This document shows positions 9,158 to 18,002 of a stretch of DNA of 64,000 nucleotides, one piece after another. The notes beneath the pieces are model-generated. The model ran no database searches and was not told the DNA's origin. It saw only the letters and a program-made list of their open reading frames with translations. Both the position numbers and the translations under genes were made by a program. This stretch comes from Glaciimonas soli (GTDB taxonomy: Bacteria > Pseudomonadota > Gammaproteobacteria > Burkholderiales > Burkholderiaceae_D): assembly GCF_009497155.1 (NCBI RefSeq), contig NZ_WINI01000004.1:62001-126000 (forward strand), in the 5' to 3' direction. The first letter of the stretch is position 1; each line of letters begins with the position of its first letter.

Positions 9158-10185
9158 GCCTGCTGCTCCTTCTGCAGCCACTGATCCAGCACGCGACGCG
9201 ACTGCACGCCACCGGCATCAATATTCAACATCAGCAGCTTGCGCTCTGGATAGCGCAGCATATTGGCTTGCTGCAGTTCCAGCATCTCACGGTCTTCGCT
9301 GAATATCTTGCCCTGACCTTCTCGTATGGTTGCCGTCAGTTCCTTGTCTTCAGGTTTAAAGTTGCGTGCCATGCCCCAGAAATACCAGTGCGACGTTTCA
9401 GTTTCCGGCGTGATGAAGTCCACGACGATACTGGATGCCTTGTAGCGTGGATCGGCATCATAGCCGCCCTTGCCCGCATGCGCCACACCAACCTCAATCA
9501 TCACATGGCTGGGCGGACTAAAACGGCAAATCTGCCAACGGTCCACCGGCACATCGTCAGCCAGTCCATTGCCGCGCAAGGCCGCACGCCAGAATGGCGG
9601 CGCCATGATATTTTCCATGTAGCGGCTGGTGACGACCTGCTCGCCTTCGACCGTGGTATTGACGGGCGCCTCGTCGATTTCTTTCTGACCTATGCTGGAT
9701 GCGTGCACATAGGTTTCGTGCGTCAGATCCATCAAGTTGTCGATCATCAAACGGTATTCGCAGTTGATGTGATACAAGCCGCCACCATAGGCCCACTCGG
9801 GATTGTCTGCCCATTCCAGATGGTGGATCAGTGCCGGATCAGCCAGCTCTTTGTCGCCGGTCCAGACCCAGATGAAACCGTAGCGCTCTTCCACCGGGTA
9901 ACTGCGTATGCACGGAAAACCGCGCACGCGCTGACCCGGCATGCTGACGACCTTGCCATCGCAACCCATATGCAGACCGTGATAGCCGCAGACCAACTCT
10001 CCGTCTTGGACGGAACCGAGTGACAGTGGCGCACCGCGATGCGGGCAAAAGTCCTCGACGGCGGCGACTTTGCCTTCGACGCCGCGATAGAACACGATCT
10101 TCTCACCGCAAATCTGGCGTCCTAACGGGCCGTCTTCAATTTCGCTCGGCGTACATGCGACGTACCAGGTATTTTTTGGGAACAT
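9154..10185 (-). CDS. vanA: vanillate O-demethylase-type Rieske oxygenase subunit
   Basis: A 343-residue Rieske non-haem iron oxygenase that in this family removes the methyl group of vanillate, yielding protocatechuate and formaldehyde. Rieske ligands are Cys47-His49 and Cys66-His69 (CPHRG; CGYHG). The mononuclear iron site is the Asp153, His156, His161 group (NLMDLTHETYVH). The N-terminus MFPKNTWYVACTPSEI and the overall length match VanA. It sits with vanB in a translationally coupled pair, divergent from a MarR regulator, inside a protocatechuate cluster. Vanillate as substrate is inferred; a related methoxybenzoate remains possible. Confidence 0.9.
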   Translation of the reverse strand: MFPKNTWYVACTPSEIEDGPLGRQICGEKIVFYRGVEGKVAAVEDFCPHRGAPLSLGSVQDGELVCGYHGLHMGCDGKVVSMPGQRVRGFPCIRSYPVEERYGFIWVWTGDKELADPALIHHLEWADNPEWAYGGGLYHINCEYRLMIDNLMDLTHETYVHASSIGQKEIDEAPVNTTVEGEQVVTSRYMENIMAPPFWRAALRGNGLADDVPVDRWQICRFSPPSHVMIEVGVAHAGKGGYDADPRYKASSIVVDFITPETETSHWYFWGMARNFKPEDKELTATIREGQGKIFSEDREMLELQQANMLRYPERKLLMLNIDAGGVQSRRVLDQWLQKEQQA

Positions 10186-10217
10186 TTTTGTCTCCTTGTT
10201 CGGTTTTCTAATCTTAT

Positions 10218-10233
10218 ATTCAGTGTGCTGAAT
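10218..10233. promoter_or_regulatory. palindrome between vanA and MarR gene
   Basis: The perfect inverted repeat ATTCAG-TGTG-CTGAAT lies in the 132-bp gap between divergent vanA and marR, about 33 bp upstream of the vanA start. MarR proteins bind 16-20-bp palindromes over divergent promoters, so this is the natural operator candidate. Confidence 0.6.
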
Positions 10234-10317
10234 GTTGTAAAGTATAATCCATTAAGCGACGAAGTAAACCGCCGCCATCAACTTTCGATATTGCGCTGCA
10301 CAACCAGAGAAACCGCC

Positions 10318-10797
10318 ATGCCAGAAACAGAAAGCAAACTGATAAACCTGTACGAACACCCGGGGCATTTGCTACGCCGTGCACAGCAGATTTCGGTGTC
10401 TATCTTCTATGACGAGATGGGTAACGAGCTGACGCCAGTGCAATACGCCATGCTGCGCAACCTTGCGGATCACCCTGGTACTGACCAGGTCTCGCTTGCG
10501 GCCCTCACCGGTATAGATACATCCACAGGCGCCACGGTATGCGCGCGCCTGGAGGAAAAATATCTTTTGGAGCGCAAGGTAATTCCGCACAATCGACGCC
10601 AGCGTGCGCTGACCATTACATCGGCTGGCGAGGAACTGCTAGACAGCCTTATCCCTGGATCACAACGTTTGCGGCGCCGTATTCTGGCACCGTTGAGCGG
10701 TCCGGAGCAGCTGCAATTCATGGAGCTACTCAGCAAGCTGGTCAATACCAACAACGAACAAAGTCGCGCACCGCAAGCAGTAGCGGGCGGCGACTAA
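10318..10797 (+). CDS. MarR-family regulator, probable control of vanAB
   Basis: A 159-residue winged-helix regulator: dimerisation helices at the ends, and HTH with wing in the middle (VSLAALTGIDTSTGATVCARLEEKYLLERK, then NRRQRALTIT at about 60-105). I chose the ATG at 10318 (MPETESKLINLYEHPGHL), giving normal MarR length; the frame stays open upstream. It is divergent from vanA with a palindrome between them. Family members of this type sense aromatic acids and repress the neighbouring catabolic genes, so vanillate- or protocatechuate-responsive repression is inferred. Confidence 0.82.
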   Translation: MPETESKLINLYEHPGHLLRRAQQISVSIFYDEMGNELTPVQYAMLRNLADHPGTDQVSLAALTGIDTSTGATVCARLEEKYLLERKVIPHNRRQRALTITSAGEELLDSLIPGSQRLRRRILAPLSGPEQLQFMELLSKLVNTNNEQSRAPQAVAGGD

Positions 10798-10806
10798 ATA
10801 CATAGC

Positions 10807-11520
10807 TCAGGCGACTGCCACCAGGCGATCCAGCTTATCGCCATCTGCCAGCAAACTCGCGCTATCGGAGTCGTGAACGATGCGGCCCCGATCAAGTACG
10901 ATGGCGCGCTGAGTCAACGACAGCGCAAGACGCGCGTGCTGCTCGACTACGATCACTGACATACCTTCGTCCTGCACCAGCCTGCGAATTACGCGCACCA
11001 GTTCCTGCACAATGATCGGTGCCAAACCCTCCATCGGCTCATCCAGCAACAGGATACGAGGATTAGTCATTAATGCGCGGGCAATCGCCACCATCTGTTG
11101 CTCACCACCGGACAACTGATTGCCGAAGTTGCTGCGACGTTCCAGCAATCGCGGGAATATCTGGTAGATTTTCTGCAGATTCCAAGGACCGGAACCAGCG
11201 CCTGAACGCGCCACCACTGTCAGATGTTCTTCCACTGTCAGCGACGGGAACATATGACGTTCCTGCGGAACCCAGCCCAAGCCAGAGCGCGAACGCTTGT
11301 AGGTCGGGACACGCGCAATCTCTTTCCCACCCCATCGGATACTGCCGCTATGCAAATGCGTCAATCCCATCAACGTCACCAGCAAGCTGGTTTTACCGAC
11401 ACCATTGCGCCCTAGCAGAGCAAGGCTATCGCCCTCATTCATTTTGAAAGACACATCTTCCAGCACGATAGACTCGCCGTAACCGGCGGTGACTTTATCG
11501 AGCGCCAACAACTCACGCAT
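10807..11520 (-). CDS. livF: Liv-type ABC transporter ATPase
   Basis: A 237-residue ATPase of the hydrophobic/aromatic uptake class. Walker A is GRNGVGKTS, the ABC signature is LSGGEQQMVAIARAL, and Walker B is ILLLDEPMEGLAP, whose EGLAP is typical of LivF. The start at 11520 (MRELLALDKVTAGYGES) overlaps the end of livG by 8 bp; an upstream in-frame start would add 16 odd residues. It is the last gene of the pcaIJF-livHMGF operon and converges on the MarR gene with only 9 bp between the stops. Confidence 0.93.
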   Translation of the reverse strand: MRELLALDKVTAGYGESIVLEDVSFKMNEGDSLALLGRNGVGKTSLLVTLMGLTHLHSGSIRWGGKEIARVPTYKRSRSGLGWVPQERHMFPSLTVEEHLTVVARSGAGSGPWNLQKIYQIFPRLLERRSNFGNQLSGGEQQMVAIARALMTNPRILLLDEPMEGLAPIIVQELVRVIRRLVQDEGMSVIVVEQHARLALSLTQRAIVLDRGRIVHDSDSASLLADGDKLDRLVAVA

Positions 11521-12274
11521 GTTCTGCCTCCCCCAGATAGACTTCCTTAACACGCGGGTCTGCCGCAATTTCTGCCGGCGTACCCTCGGTCAGCACCTTG
11601 CCGCCCACCAGTACCGTGATACGGTCGGCGAAGCGAAACACTAATCCCATGTCGTGTTCAATGAAGACCACGGTAACATCGCGCGGCAATTGGGCGATCA
11701 CTTCAAACAGCTCTTTGCTCTCGGCTTGCGGAATGCCCGCTGCCGGCTCGTCAAGCAACAATATGCTTGGCTTGGTCGCCAGCGCCAGTGCGATCTCGAC
11801 CAACCGCTGCTTACCGTAAGCGAGGCTGCGCGTAATGCTGTTTGCCTCTGCCGACAACTTGAGTGTAGTCAGCAAAGCCATCGCTTCGTCGACAACGTCG
11901 GTATGCTTTTCGACGGTCTTGTACCAGACCGAGTGCAGGCCGCGCCGCTCGCAGATCGCCAAAACCACAGACTCCAGCACCGTCATACCGGCAAACAAGG
12001 TATTAATCTGAAAGGTCCGTGTCATGCCGCGCTGCACGCGCTTGTGCTGCGGCAGCTGTGTGATGTCTTGATCGCCCAAATAGACTTTTCCACTACTGGG
12101 CAAGAAGCCACCCGTCAGCAGGTTGATGAAAGTGGTCTTGCCCGCTCCGTTAGGACCGATCAGCGCGTGGCGCGCACCCTTTGCGAAGGTCAGACTCACA
12201 TCGCTATTAGCGGCAAACGCTCCCCAACTTTTGGACAGCCCTTCGGTACGCAGGGCAATATTTTGCTGCGTCAT
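11513..12274 (-). CDS. livG: Liv-type ABC transporter ATPase
   Basis: A 253-residue ATPase paired with LivF. Walker A is GPNGAGKTT, the signature region is YGKQRLVEIALALATKP, Walker B is ILLLDEPAAG, and the ending DPRVKEVYLGE is characteristic of LivG. It overlaps livM by 4 bp (ATGA) and livF by 8 bp, so the four subunits are translationally coupled. The substrate is set by the partner binding protein; given the operon, an aromatic acid is more likely than leucine. Confidence 0.93.
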   Translation of the reverse strand: MTQQNIALRTEGLSKSWGAFAANSDVSLTFAKGARHALIGPNGAGKTTFINLLTGGFLPSSGKVYLGDQDITQLPQHKRVQRGMTRTFQINTLFAGMTVLESVVLAICERRGLHSVWYKTVEKHTDVVDEAMALLTTLKLSAEANSITRSLAYGKQRLVEIALALATKPSILLLDEPAAGIPQAESKELFEVIAQLPRDVTVVFIEHDMGLVFRFADRITVLVGGKVLTEGTPAEIAADPRVKEVYLGEAEHA

Positions 12275-13326
12275 ATTTGCTCCTTGCGGAAAGATGTTTT
12301 AATGCGCTGGACAATCAGATCAAGTCCACCCAGAATACCGCCGCGTGCAAACAGCACGATCAGGATCAACAACAGTCCTATATAAAACTGCCAGTAGGCC
12401 GGGTTCAGGCCGGAGATATAGTCTTGCGCCAGCATGAAGACCGCAGCGCCGATCAGCGCACCATACAAGCGTCCGGTTCCACCCAGAACCAAAATGATCA
12501 GCAGTTCAGCCGAGCGCGGGAAGCCCAACATGTCGAGGCCGACAAACTGTGTGGTCTGCGCCAGTAATGCGCCGGCCACGCCAGCAATGGCGGCGGAGAT
12601 GGTGAACACCGTCACCAGACGACGGTTGACGCCCGCGCCAAGCGCAGGCATGCGCTTCCCACCCTCGCGAATACCGATCAGACTCAGGCCGAACGGCGAC
12701 TTGACCAGTCTACGCATCACCACGAACAAGATAAACAGTATCGCCAGGCTATAGCAATAAGCGACCTTTCCATTTAGGTCAAACTCGAACAGACCGAGCA
12801 GCTTGCCGCCGGTCATGCCGGACAATCCATCGACACCACCCGTGATGAAGGCAGCTTTATTGGCCGCCTCAAACAGCATCAAGCCTATGCCCAGCGTAAC
12901 CATCAAGCGGGTCAGATCCTGGCCGCGTACCACGAGGAAAGAGGTAATCAATCCAAACAGACCGGCCACTATGGCGCCAGCCAGCAGTCCGCTCAACGGC
13001 TCGTTCCAGCCATGGACCGACAGCAAACCGGCGGTGTAAGCACCTAAACCGAAGAATGCCGCATGACCCAACGAGACTATGCCGGCGTAACCCAAAATCA
13101 GATCCAGCGACAGTGCGAACAAGCCGACGATCATAATCTGGCTGATCAACACCAGGTAATCCGGGAAAAGGAAATAAGACACCACCGGTAGCAGCCAGAA
13201 GGCTATCTCCAGCGGCTTCCAGCGGTCATTCGGCAAATGTAATGCAGATCTCATATCGGATTTATTCATGTTCGTTGGCACAGGTATAGTCACCGCCTTG
13301 TCGGCAGTTTTGGTGATAGCGCTCAT
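12271..13326 (-). CDS. livM: Liv-type ABC transporter permease
   Basis: A 351-residue inner-membrane permease (BPD_transp_2 family) with roughly ten hydrophobic segments. The conserved stretch GYAGIVSLGHAAFFGLGAYT appears near residue 100, and an EAA-like loop (IGIREGGKRMPALGAGVN) follows near 220. It forms the channel with LivH. It has 4-bp overlaps with livH upstream and livG downstream. The first 40 residues are hydrophilic and would be cytoplasmic. Confidence 0.92.
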   Translation of the reverse strand: MSAITKTADKAVTIPVPTNMNKSDMRSALHLPNDRWKPLEIAFWLLPVVSYFLFPDYLVLISQIMIVGLFALSLDLILGYAGIVSLGHAAFFGLGAYTAGLLSVHGWNEPLSGLLAGAIVAGLFGLITSFLVVRGQDLTRLMVTLGIGLMLFEAANKAAFITGGVDGLSGMTGGKLLGLFEFDLNGKVAYCYSLAILFILFVVMRRLVKSPFGLSLIGIREGGKRMPALGAGVNRRLVTVFTISAAIAGVAGALLAQTTQFVGLDMLGFPRSAELLIILVLGGTGRLYGALIGAAVFMLAQDYISGLNPAYWQFYIGLLLILIVLFARGGILGGLDLIVQRIKTSFRKEQI

Positions 13327-14189
13327 GCTTTCCTCCGCATCAAACCGGCAGGGAACAGGATCAGCAGCAACACCATCAAGCCATAGATGACGAAGGCACC
13401 CACTTCCGGCACATAGTATTTTCCGGCAACGTCGAACACACCAAGGATCAGCGCCGCCACCAGCGGCCCTTTGATCGTGCCAGCGCCGCCCACCGCGACC
13501 ACTAATAGAAAGTAAACCATGTACTTGATCGGGAATGTCGGGTCTAGCCCCAACACGTCAATGCCCAGACCGCCGCCCAAACCCGCCAGGCCGGAACCCA
13601 GCGCGAAGGTCAGACTGAACACCAGACTGACATTGATACCCAAGCCGGCGGATGCGGTTGGGTTATCGACTGCAGCACGGATCTGCGCGCCAAAACGCGT
13701 GCGTTCAATCAGTAATCCCAGTGCCACAGTAATCAATACCACCACGCCGATCAGGAACAAACGATAGGCTCCCACATCCAGCCCGAACAGCGAAACCTGA
13801 CCGCGCAGCCAATCCGGCAACGTCACCGGCTGCTGTGTCGGCCCATACAGCCATGTGGCACCGGCGACCGCCATGAATGTCAGGCCGATGGAAAACAATA
13901 CCTGATCCAGATGACTGGCATTATATAGACGTCGATATAACAGACGCTCCAGCACCAGTCCGACCGCCGCCGACGCCAAAAAGGACAGCAGCAGCGAAGG
14001 CAGAAACGGCACGCCAAAGCGTGACAGCACCGTCACGCTGACATAACCACCCAGCATGGCGAAGGCACCGTGTGCCAGATTAATGAAGTTCATCATGCCC
14101 ATCGTTACCGACAAGCCGACACTGATGAGGAAGAGAAGGCTGCCGTAAGCGATGCCGTCAAATAGCACACCGACCAAATTGCTTAGCAT
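13323..14189 (-). CDS. livH: Liv-type ABC transporter permease
   Basis: A 288-residue inner-membrane permease (BPD_transp_2 family) with about eight membrane segments and the family stretch MGMMNFINLAHGAFAMLGGY near residue 35. The start ATG at 14187-14189 is preceded by GGGAGG and overlaps the stop region of a 34-codon leader ORF. It sits downstream of pcaF in the same orientation, which links the transporter to beta-ketoadipate metabolism. Confidence 0.92.
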   Translation of the reverse strand: MLSNLVGVLFDGIAYGSLLFLISVGLSVTMGMMNFINLAHGAFAMLGGYVSVTVLSRFGVPFLPSLLLSFLASAAVGLVLERLLYRRLYNASHLDQVLFSIGLTFMAVAGATWLYGPTQQPVTLPDWLRGQVSLFGLDVGAYRLFLIGVVVLITVALGLLIERTRFGAQIRAAVDNPTASAGLGINVSLVFSLTFALGSGLAGLGGGLGIDVLGLDPTFPIKYMVYFLLVVAVGGAGTIKGPLVAALILGVFDVAGKYYVPEVGAFVIYGLMVLLLILFPAGLMRRKA

Positions 14190-14287
14190 GACTGCCTCCC
14201 GCGCGAACGCGATGTTCCGCGGACTTTATTGCTGCTTATTTGCTTATTTATTTGCGTATTTATTTTTTTATTTATTTTGTTATTCAT
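14183..14287 (-). CDS. 34-residue Asn/Lys/Ile-rich leader ORF before livH
   Basis: On the minus strand, CTGGAGGAGACACC precedes the ATG at 14285-14287, which is a very strong ribosome site. The frame reads MNNKINKKINTQINKQISSN and then a basic Ser/Arg-rich tail ending in Cys. The TAA at 14183-14185 lies just inside livH, overlapping its start region. The first half is built from AAAT-like repeats and is far more AT-rich than its surroundings. It could be a leader that couples translation to livH or a real small protein; I know no homologue. An mRNA-level control role is speculation. Confidence 0.5.
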   Translation of the reverse strand: MNNKINKKINTQINKQISSNKVRGTSRSRGRQSC

Positions 14288-14318
14288 GGTGTCTCCTCCA
14301 GTATTCAATGTTGCGCCC

Positions 14319-15530
14319 TCATACCCGTTCAATGACGATGGCAATGCCCTGTCCTACCCCTATGCACATGGTACATAGTGCATAACGGCCACCAGTACGA
14401 ATTAATTGATACATCGCCGTTGTTACCAGTCTCGCGCCACTCATTCCCAGTGGATGGCCCAGTGCAATCGCGCCGCCAAGAGGATTGACGCGCGGGTCAT
14501 CGTCACGCAGGCCCAGCTCACGTAGTACAGCTAATCCCTGCGAGGCAAAAGCTTCATTCAGTTCGATGATGTCCATCTGCTCCAGCGTCATGCCCAATTG
14601 ACGCATCAGCTTCTGTGTAGCCGGTGCCGGGCCGATTCCCATCACGCGTGGTGCCACGCCGGCCGTCGCCATGCCGACGATACGCGCGCGGGGCGTCAGA
14701 CCATGACGTGCCGCGGCTTCGGCGCTGGCGATTAACAACGCACATGCGCCGTCGTTGACACCCGAAGCATTGCCAGCAGTGACACTGCCATCAGCGCGTA
14801 CCACGCCTTTCAATCTGGCAAGCACTTCGACGCTGGTTTCGCGCGGATGCTCATCCTGTGTGAAGAGGATGGGATCTCCCTTCTTCTGCGCCAACGACAC
14901 CGGCACGATCTCGTCATTGAACAGACCGTCGCGCTGGGCGTTGGCTGTCTTTTGTTGGCTAGCCAAGGCAAACTTATCCTGGTCTACACGGCTGATCTTG
15001 TAGTCATCTGCCACATTTTCAGCCGTCTCCGGCATTGCATCGACGCCGTACAACTCTTTCATTACTTTGTTTGGAAAGCGCCAGCCGATGGTAGTGTCGT
15101 AAATGGCGGCGTTGCGCGAAAACGCCGTCTCTGCTTTGCCCATGACGAAAGGTGCACGCGTCATTGATTCCACGCCGCCAGCAATCATCAGGCTGGCGTC
15201 GCCGGACTGAATTGCCCGCGCCGCCGTACCAACCGCGTCCATGCCAGAACCGCACAGACGATTGATGGTAGAGCCAGGAACTTCCTGCGGCAAACCAGCC
15301 AGCAGCGCCGACATACGCGCCACATTGCGATTGTCTTCGCCGGCCTGATTGGCACAGCCGTAGATCACATCGTCGACTTCTTTCCAGTCAACGCTGGCAT
15401 TTCGACGCATCAACTCACGCAGCGGCACGGCGCCAAGATCGTCGGCGCGCATATCCTTCAACGATCCGCCGTAACGGCCGATAGGTGTACGGATTGCATC
15501 GCAGATAAAAGCTTCTGTTACTTGTTTCAT
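14319..15530 (-). CDS. pcaF: beta-ketoadipyl-CoA thiolase
   Basis: Final step of the beta-ketoadipate pathway: cleaves 3-oxoadipyl-CoA to succinyl-CoA and acetyl-CoA. It is a 403-residue thiolase with nucleophile Cys93 ([10 protein letters not shown]), the His motif [10 protein letters not shown] and the C-terminal [10 protein letters not shown]. The opening [17 protein letters not shown] matches the PcaF/PaaJ subfamily rather than biosynthetic thiolases. It is 11 bp downstream of pcaJ and 31 bp upstream of the leader ORF, so it links the enzyme genes to the transporter genes in one operon. Confidence 0.95.
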   Translation of the reverse strand: MKQVTEAFICDAIRTPIGRYGGSLKDMRADDLGAVPLRELMRRNASVDWKEVDDVIYGCANQAGEDNRNVARMSALLAGLPQEVPGSTINRLCGSGMDAVGTAARAIQSGDASLMIAGGVESMTRAPFVMGKAETAFSRNAAIYDTTIGWRFPNKVMKELYGVDAMPETAENVADDYKISRVDQDKFALASQQKTANAQRDGLFNDEIVPVSLAQKKGDPILFTQDEHPRETSVEVLARLKGVVRADGSVTAGNASGVNDGACALLIASAEAAARHGLTPRARIVGMATAGVAPRVMGIGPAPATQKLMRQLGMTLEQMDIIELNEAFASQGLAVLRELGLRDDDPRVNPLGGAIALGHPLGMSGARLVTTAMYQLIRTGGRYALCTMCIGVGQGIAIVIERV

Positions 15531-15541
15531 AATGTCCTCAC

Positions 15542-16189
15542 TTATTTCGCCTGCGGCAGCAAAACGACGGCGGTCGCAGCCTGTAATTCTTCAAAGGTCA
15601 GTCCAGGCGCCATTTCCAGCACCGACAGTCCGGCCTGCGTAACCTCCAGGACGGCCATATCGGTATAGATGCGATTGACACATGCCACACCCGTCAGCGG
15701 ATAACTGCACGTTTCGACGATCTTGCTTTCGCCGGTCTTGGTCTGGTGATCCATCATCACAAACACCTGCTTGGCACCAATTGCCAGATCCATCGCACCG
15801 CCAACTGCCGGAATGGCATCCGGCGCTCCGGTGTGCCAGTTAGCCAGATCGCCGTTCGCAGCCACCTGGAAGGCACCTAATACGCAGATATCCAGATGCC
15901 CACCACGCATCATCGCGAACGAATCGCTGTGGTGAAAATAGGCACCACCGACCAATAACGTTACCGGCTGCTTGCCGGCGTTGATCAGGTCTTCATCTTC
16001 CTCGCCCGGTACCGGCGCCGGCCCCATGCCGAGCAAGCCGTTCTCACTGTGAAGAAATACTTCGCGCTCGGTCGGCAGGTAATTGGCAACCTTGGTCGGC
16101 AAGCCGATACCCAGATTGACGTAGGCTCCTTCAGGAATATCCTGTGCCACACGGGCAGCTATCTGTTCGCGGGTGTAACGATTTGTCAT
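15542..16189 (-). CDS. pcaJ: 3-oxoadipate CoA-transferase subunit B
   Basis: The 215-residue beta subunit of the succinyl-CoA:3-oxoadipate CoA-transferase. The catalytic glutamate is Glu49 in SENGLLGMGP, and the family motif GGAMDLAIGAKQVFV lies near 120. It overlaps pcaI by 4 bp, giving the usual coupled IJ pair. Subunit length and motifs are normal. Confidence 0.95.
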   Translation of the reverse strand: MTNRYTREQIAARVAQDIPEGAYVNLGIGLPTKVANYLPTEREVFLHSENGLLGMGPAPVPGEEDEDLINAGKQPVTLLVGGAYFHHSDSFAMMRGGHLDICVLGAFQVAANGDLANWHTGAPDAIPAVGGAMDLAIGAKQVFVMMDHQTKTGESKIVETCSYPLTGVACVNRIYTDMAVLEVTQAGLSVLEMAPGLTFEELQAATAVVLLPQAK

Positions 16190-16851
16190 ACGGCCTCCTG
16201 TACAACACGTTGGACGAAAATACCTGGAGTGATAATCGCCTCCGGATCGAGCTCACCCAGCGCCACCACTTTCTGCACTTGGGCGATGGCAACTTTGGCT
16301 GCCATCGCCATGATGGGACCGAAATTGCGCGCGGTTTTACGATACACGAGGTTTCCCCAGCGATCACCGTGCAATGCCTTGATCAGCGCAAAGTCGGCGT
16401 AAATCGGCGATTCCAGTACGTACATTCGACCATTGATCTCGCGCGTCTCCTTGCCGGCGGCCAGCAACGTGCCAAAGCCGGTCGGCGTAAAGAAACCGCC
16501 GATGCCGGCACCTGCGGCGCGTATGCGTTCGGCCAGGTTGCCCTGCGGGGTCAGTTCCAGCTCAATCTTGCCGGCCCGGTACAAGGCGTCGAAGTGGTGG
16601 GAATCGGCCTGACGTGGAAAGGAGCAGATTATCTTGCGCACCCGCCCCGCCGCTAGCAATGCGGCCAGCCCGGTGTCGCCGTTGCCAGCGTTGTTGTTGA
16701 CGATGGTGAGCTCGCGTGCGCCTTGCTCAATCAGTGCATCAATCAGCGCCGCTGGCATGCCGGCGTTACCAAAACCACCGATCATGACGGTCGCACCGTC
16801 ATGAATATCCGCCACAGCGTGACTGATTGATTCAAATGTTTTGTCGATCAT
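16186..16851 (-). CDS. pcaI: 3-oxoadipate CoA-transferase subunit A
   Basis: The 221-residue alpha subunit; with PcaJ it moves CoA from succinyl-CoA to 3-oxoadipate. The N-terminus MIDKTFESISHAVADIHDG and the glycine-rich MIGGFGNAGMPAALIDAL are the family hallmarks; ELTPQGNLAERIRAAGAGIGGF follows. I chose the ATG at 16851; a longer in-frame version would run through the promoter region and past the divergent pcaR start. It is first in the pcaIJF-livHMGF operon and is divergent from the IclR gene at 17044, with operator-like sites between them. Confidence 0.95.
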   Translation of the reverse strand: MIDKTFESISHAVADIHDGATVMIGGFGNAGMPAALIDALIEQGARELTIVNNNAGNGDTGLAALLAAGRVRKIICSFPRQADSHHFDALYRAGKIELELTPQGNLAERIRAAGAGIGGFFTPTGFGTLLAAGKETREINGRMYVLESPIYADFALIKALHGDRWGNLVYRKTARNFGPIMAMAAKVAIAQVQKVVALGELDPEAIITPGIFVQRVVQEAV

Positions 16852-16924
16852 ATTCCGTCTCTGTAATGCATACGGCCTCTGACTTGCTGTCGTATGCTGT
16901 CGGCATACCTTGGCAAAGTATGCA

Positions 16925-16964
16925 ATATTGTGCGATAATCGAACTAATGATTGATTACCGCACA
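16925..16964. promoter_or_regulatory. inverted TGTGCG half-sites between pcaI and pcaR
   Basis: ATATTGTGCG at 16925-16934 is identical to the 10-mer at 2767-2776 before pcaH. An inverted CGCACA follows at 16959-16964. The sites are in the 192-bp gap between the divergent pcaI and IclR genes, where an IclR regulator would act on both. Operator function is inferred from recurrence and position. Confidence 0.6.
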
Positions 16965-17043
16965 AATAGTGTATCCAGCAAAGACTGCTCTGGTCAAGAA
17001 AAAAAACATCTTTCAAGCCCAGCTCTTGCATTAAAATCACCCT

Positions 17044-17886
17044 ATGCCCAAGACCACCAACACCAAAGACAAGACTGTCGCCGAGACAGCGGAGGGGTTC
17101 GAGCCAACCATCGCCGAACAGATCGACGCACTGGCCGACCCCAGCTTCATGACGTCGCTGGCACGCGGCCTCGCCGTGGTGCAAGCCTTCAGCGATTCGC
17201 GCAAACCACAAACCATCGCCAACATCAGCCAGAAAACCGGCATCCCGCGCGCAGCCGTGCGGCGCTGCCTACATACATTACGGGAGCTGGGTTATGTGGA
17301 TGCGGAGCTGAATAATTTCTCGCTACGGCCAAAAGTGCTCACTCTCGGCTACTCTTATTTATCGTCGACGCCGCTGACGGTGTCGGCTCAGCCTTATCTA
17401 AACAATATCAGTCGCACGCTGAATGAATCGAGCTCACTTGCTGTGCTGGACGATAGTGAAGTGCTGTACATTGCCCGCGCCGCCACCTCACGCATCATGT
17501 CGCTTGCACTGAATACCGGCAGCCGTTTGCCCGCCTACTGCACCTCACTTGGACGTGTCATGCTGGCATACCTGCCGCAAGACCAACTTGACGAGTACCT
17601 GGCCCGCACAAAACTGAAACCGATGACTAAAAACACGGTAGTCAATGTCAAGCGACTGCGAACGATCCTGGCTGACGTACGTCAGGCTGGCTACGCTATC
17701 AATAATGAAGAACTGGAACTTGGACTGCGCTCTATCGCGGTGCCGGTACGCGGAGCAACGGGAACCGTCGTGGCGGCGTTGAACGTCGGTGTTCAGGCAG
17801 CGCGCGTTAGCGTCGATCAATTGGAGCAAGAATTCCTGCCCGTGCTGTTGCGCGGCGCTCAAGAGTTGTCCGTTCTGCTGCCTTGA
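17044..17886 (+). CDS. pcaR: IclR-family regulator (PcaR-like)
   Basis: A 280-residue IclR regulator with an unusually long polar N-terminal extension of about 35 residues. The winged HTH follows (QTIANISQKTGIPRAAVRRCL near 60-80), then the effector domain with the conserved PAYCTSLGRVMLAYLP and ELGLRSIAVPVRGATGTVVAALN. PcaR in Pseudomonas activates pcaIJ and related genes in response to beta-ketoadipate; here it is divergent from pcaIJF. It is paralogous to the gene at 1959. Assignment of the name to this copy rests on its neighbour pcaI. Confidence 0.85.
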   Translation: MPKTTNTKDKTVAETAEGFEPTIAEQIDALADPSFMTSLARGLAVVQAFSDSRKPQTIANISQKTGIPRAAVRRCLHTLRELGYVDAELNNFSLRPKVLTLGYSYLSSTPLTVSAQPYLNNISRTLNESSSLAVLDDSEVLYIARAATSRIMSLALNTGSRLPAYCTSLGRVMLAYLPQDQLDEYLARTKLKPMTKNTVVNVKRLRTILADVRQAGYAINNEELELGLRSIAVPVRGATGTVVAALNVGVQAARVSVDQLEQEFLPVLLRGAQELSVLLP

Positions 17887-17921
17887 CGGCAAGCCAAACT
17901 GTAACGACATTCCGGCAAGTC

Positions 17922-17966
17922 AAAAAAATGACAGCATCCCCGCATACGAGAAGCGGATGCTGTCAT
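17922..17966 (-). terminator. intrinsic terminator of the porin gene
   Basis: Read on the minus strand, a stem formed by 17928-17939 and 17955-17966 (TGACAGCATCC and its complement, extended by one A-T pair) ends in a run of seven T. It lies 36 bp after the porin stop. On the plus strand the hairpin is followed by A residues, so it serves the minus-strand porin transcript. Confidence 0.85.
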
Positions 17967-18002
17967 CAAAAAATACCGGCAGATGCCGGCATACCATTAT
18001 CT

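Noticed and set aside
9142-10023. 293-codon plus-strand frame across vanA
   Set aside because: The minus strand encodes VanA with all Rieske and iron ligands; the plus-strand frame has no recognisable domain or ribosome site.
14152-14385. plus-strand hydrophobic frame over the livH leader
   Set aside because: The Leu/Phe/Tyr-rich look arises from the complement of the AAAT repeats; there is no ribosome site, and the minus-strand leader has a strong one.
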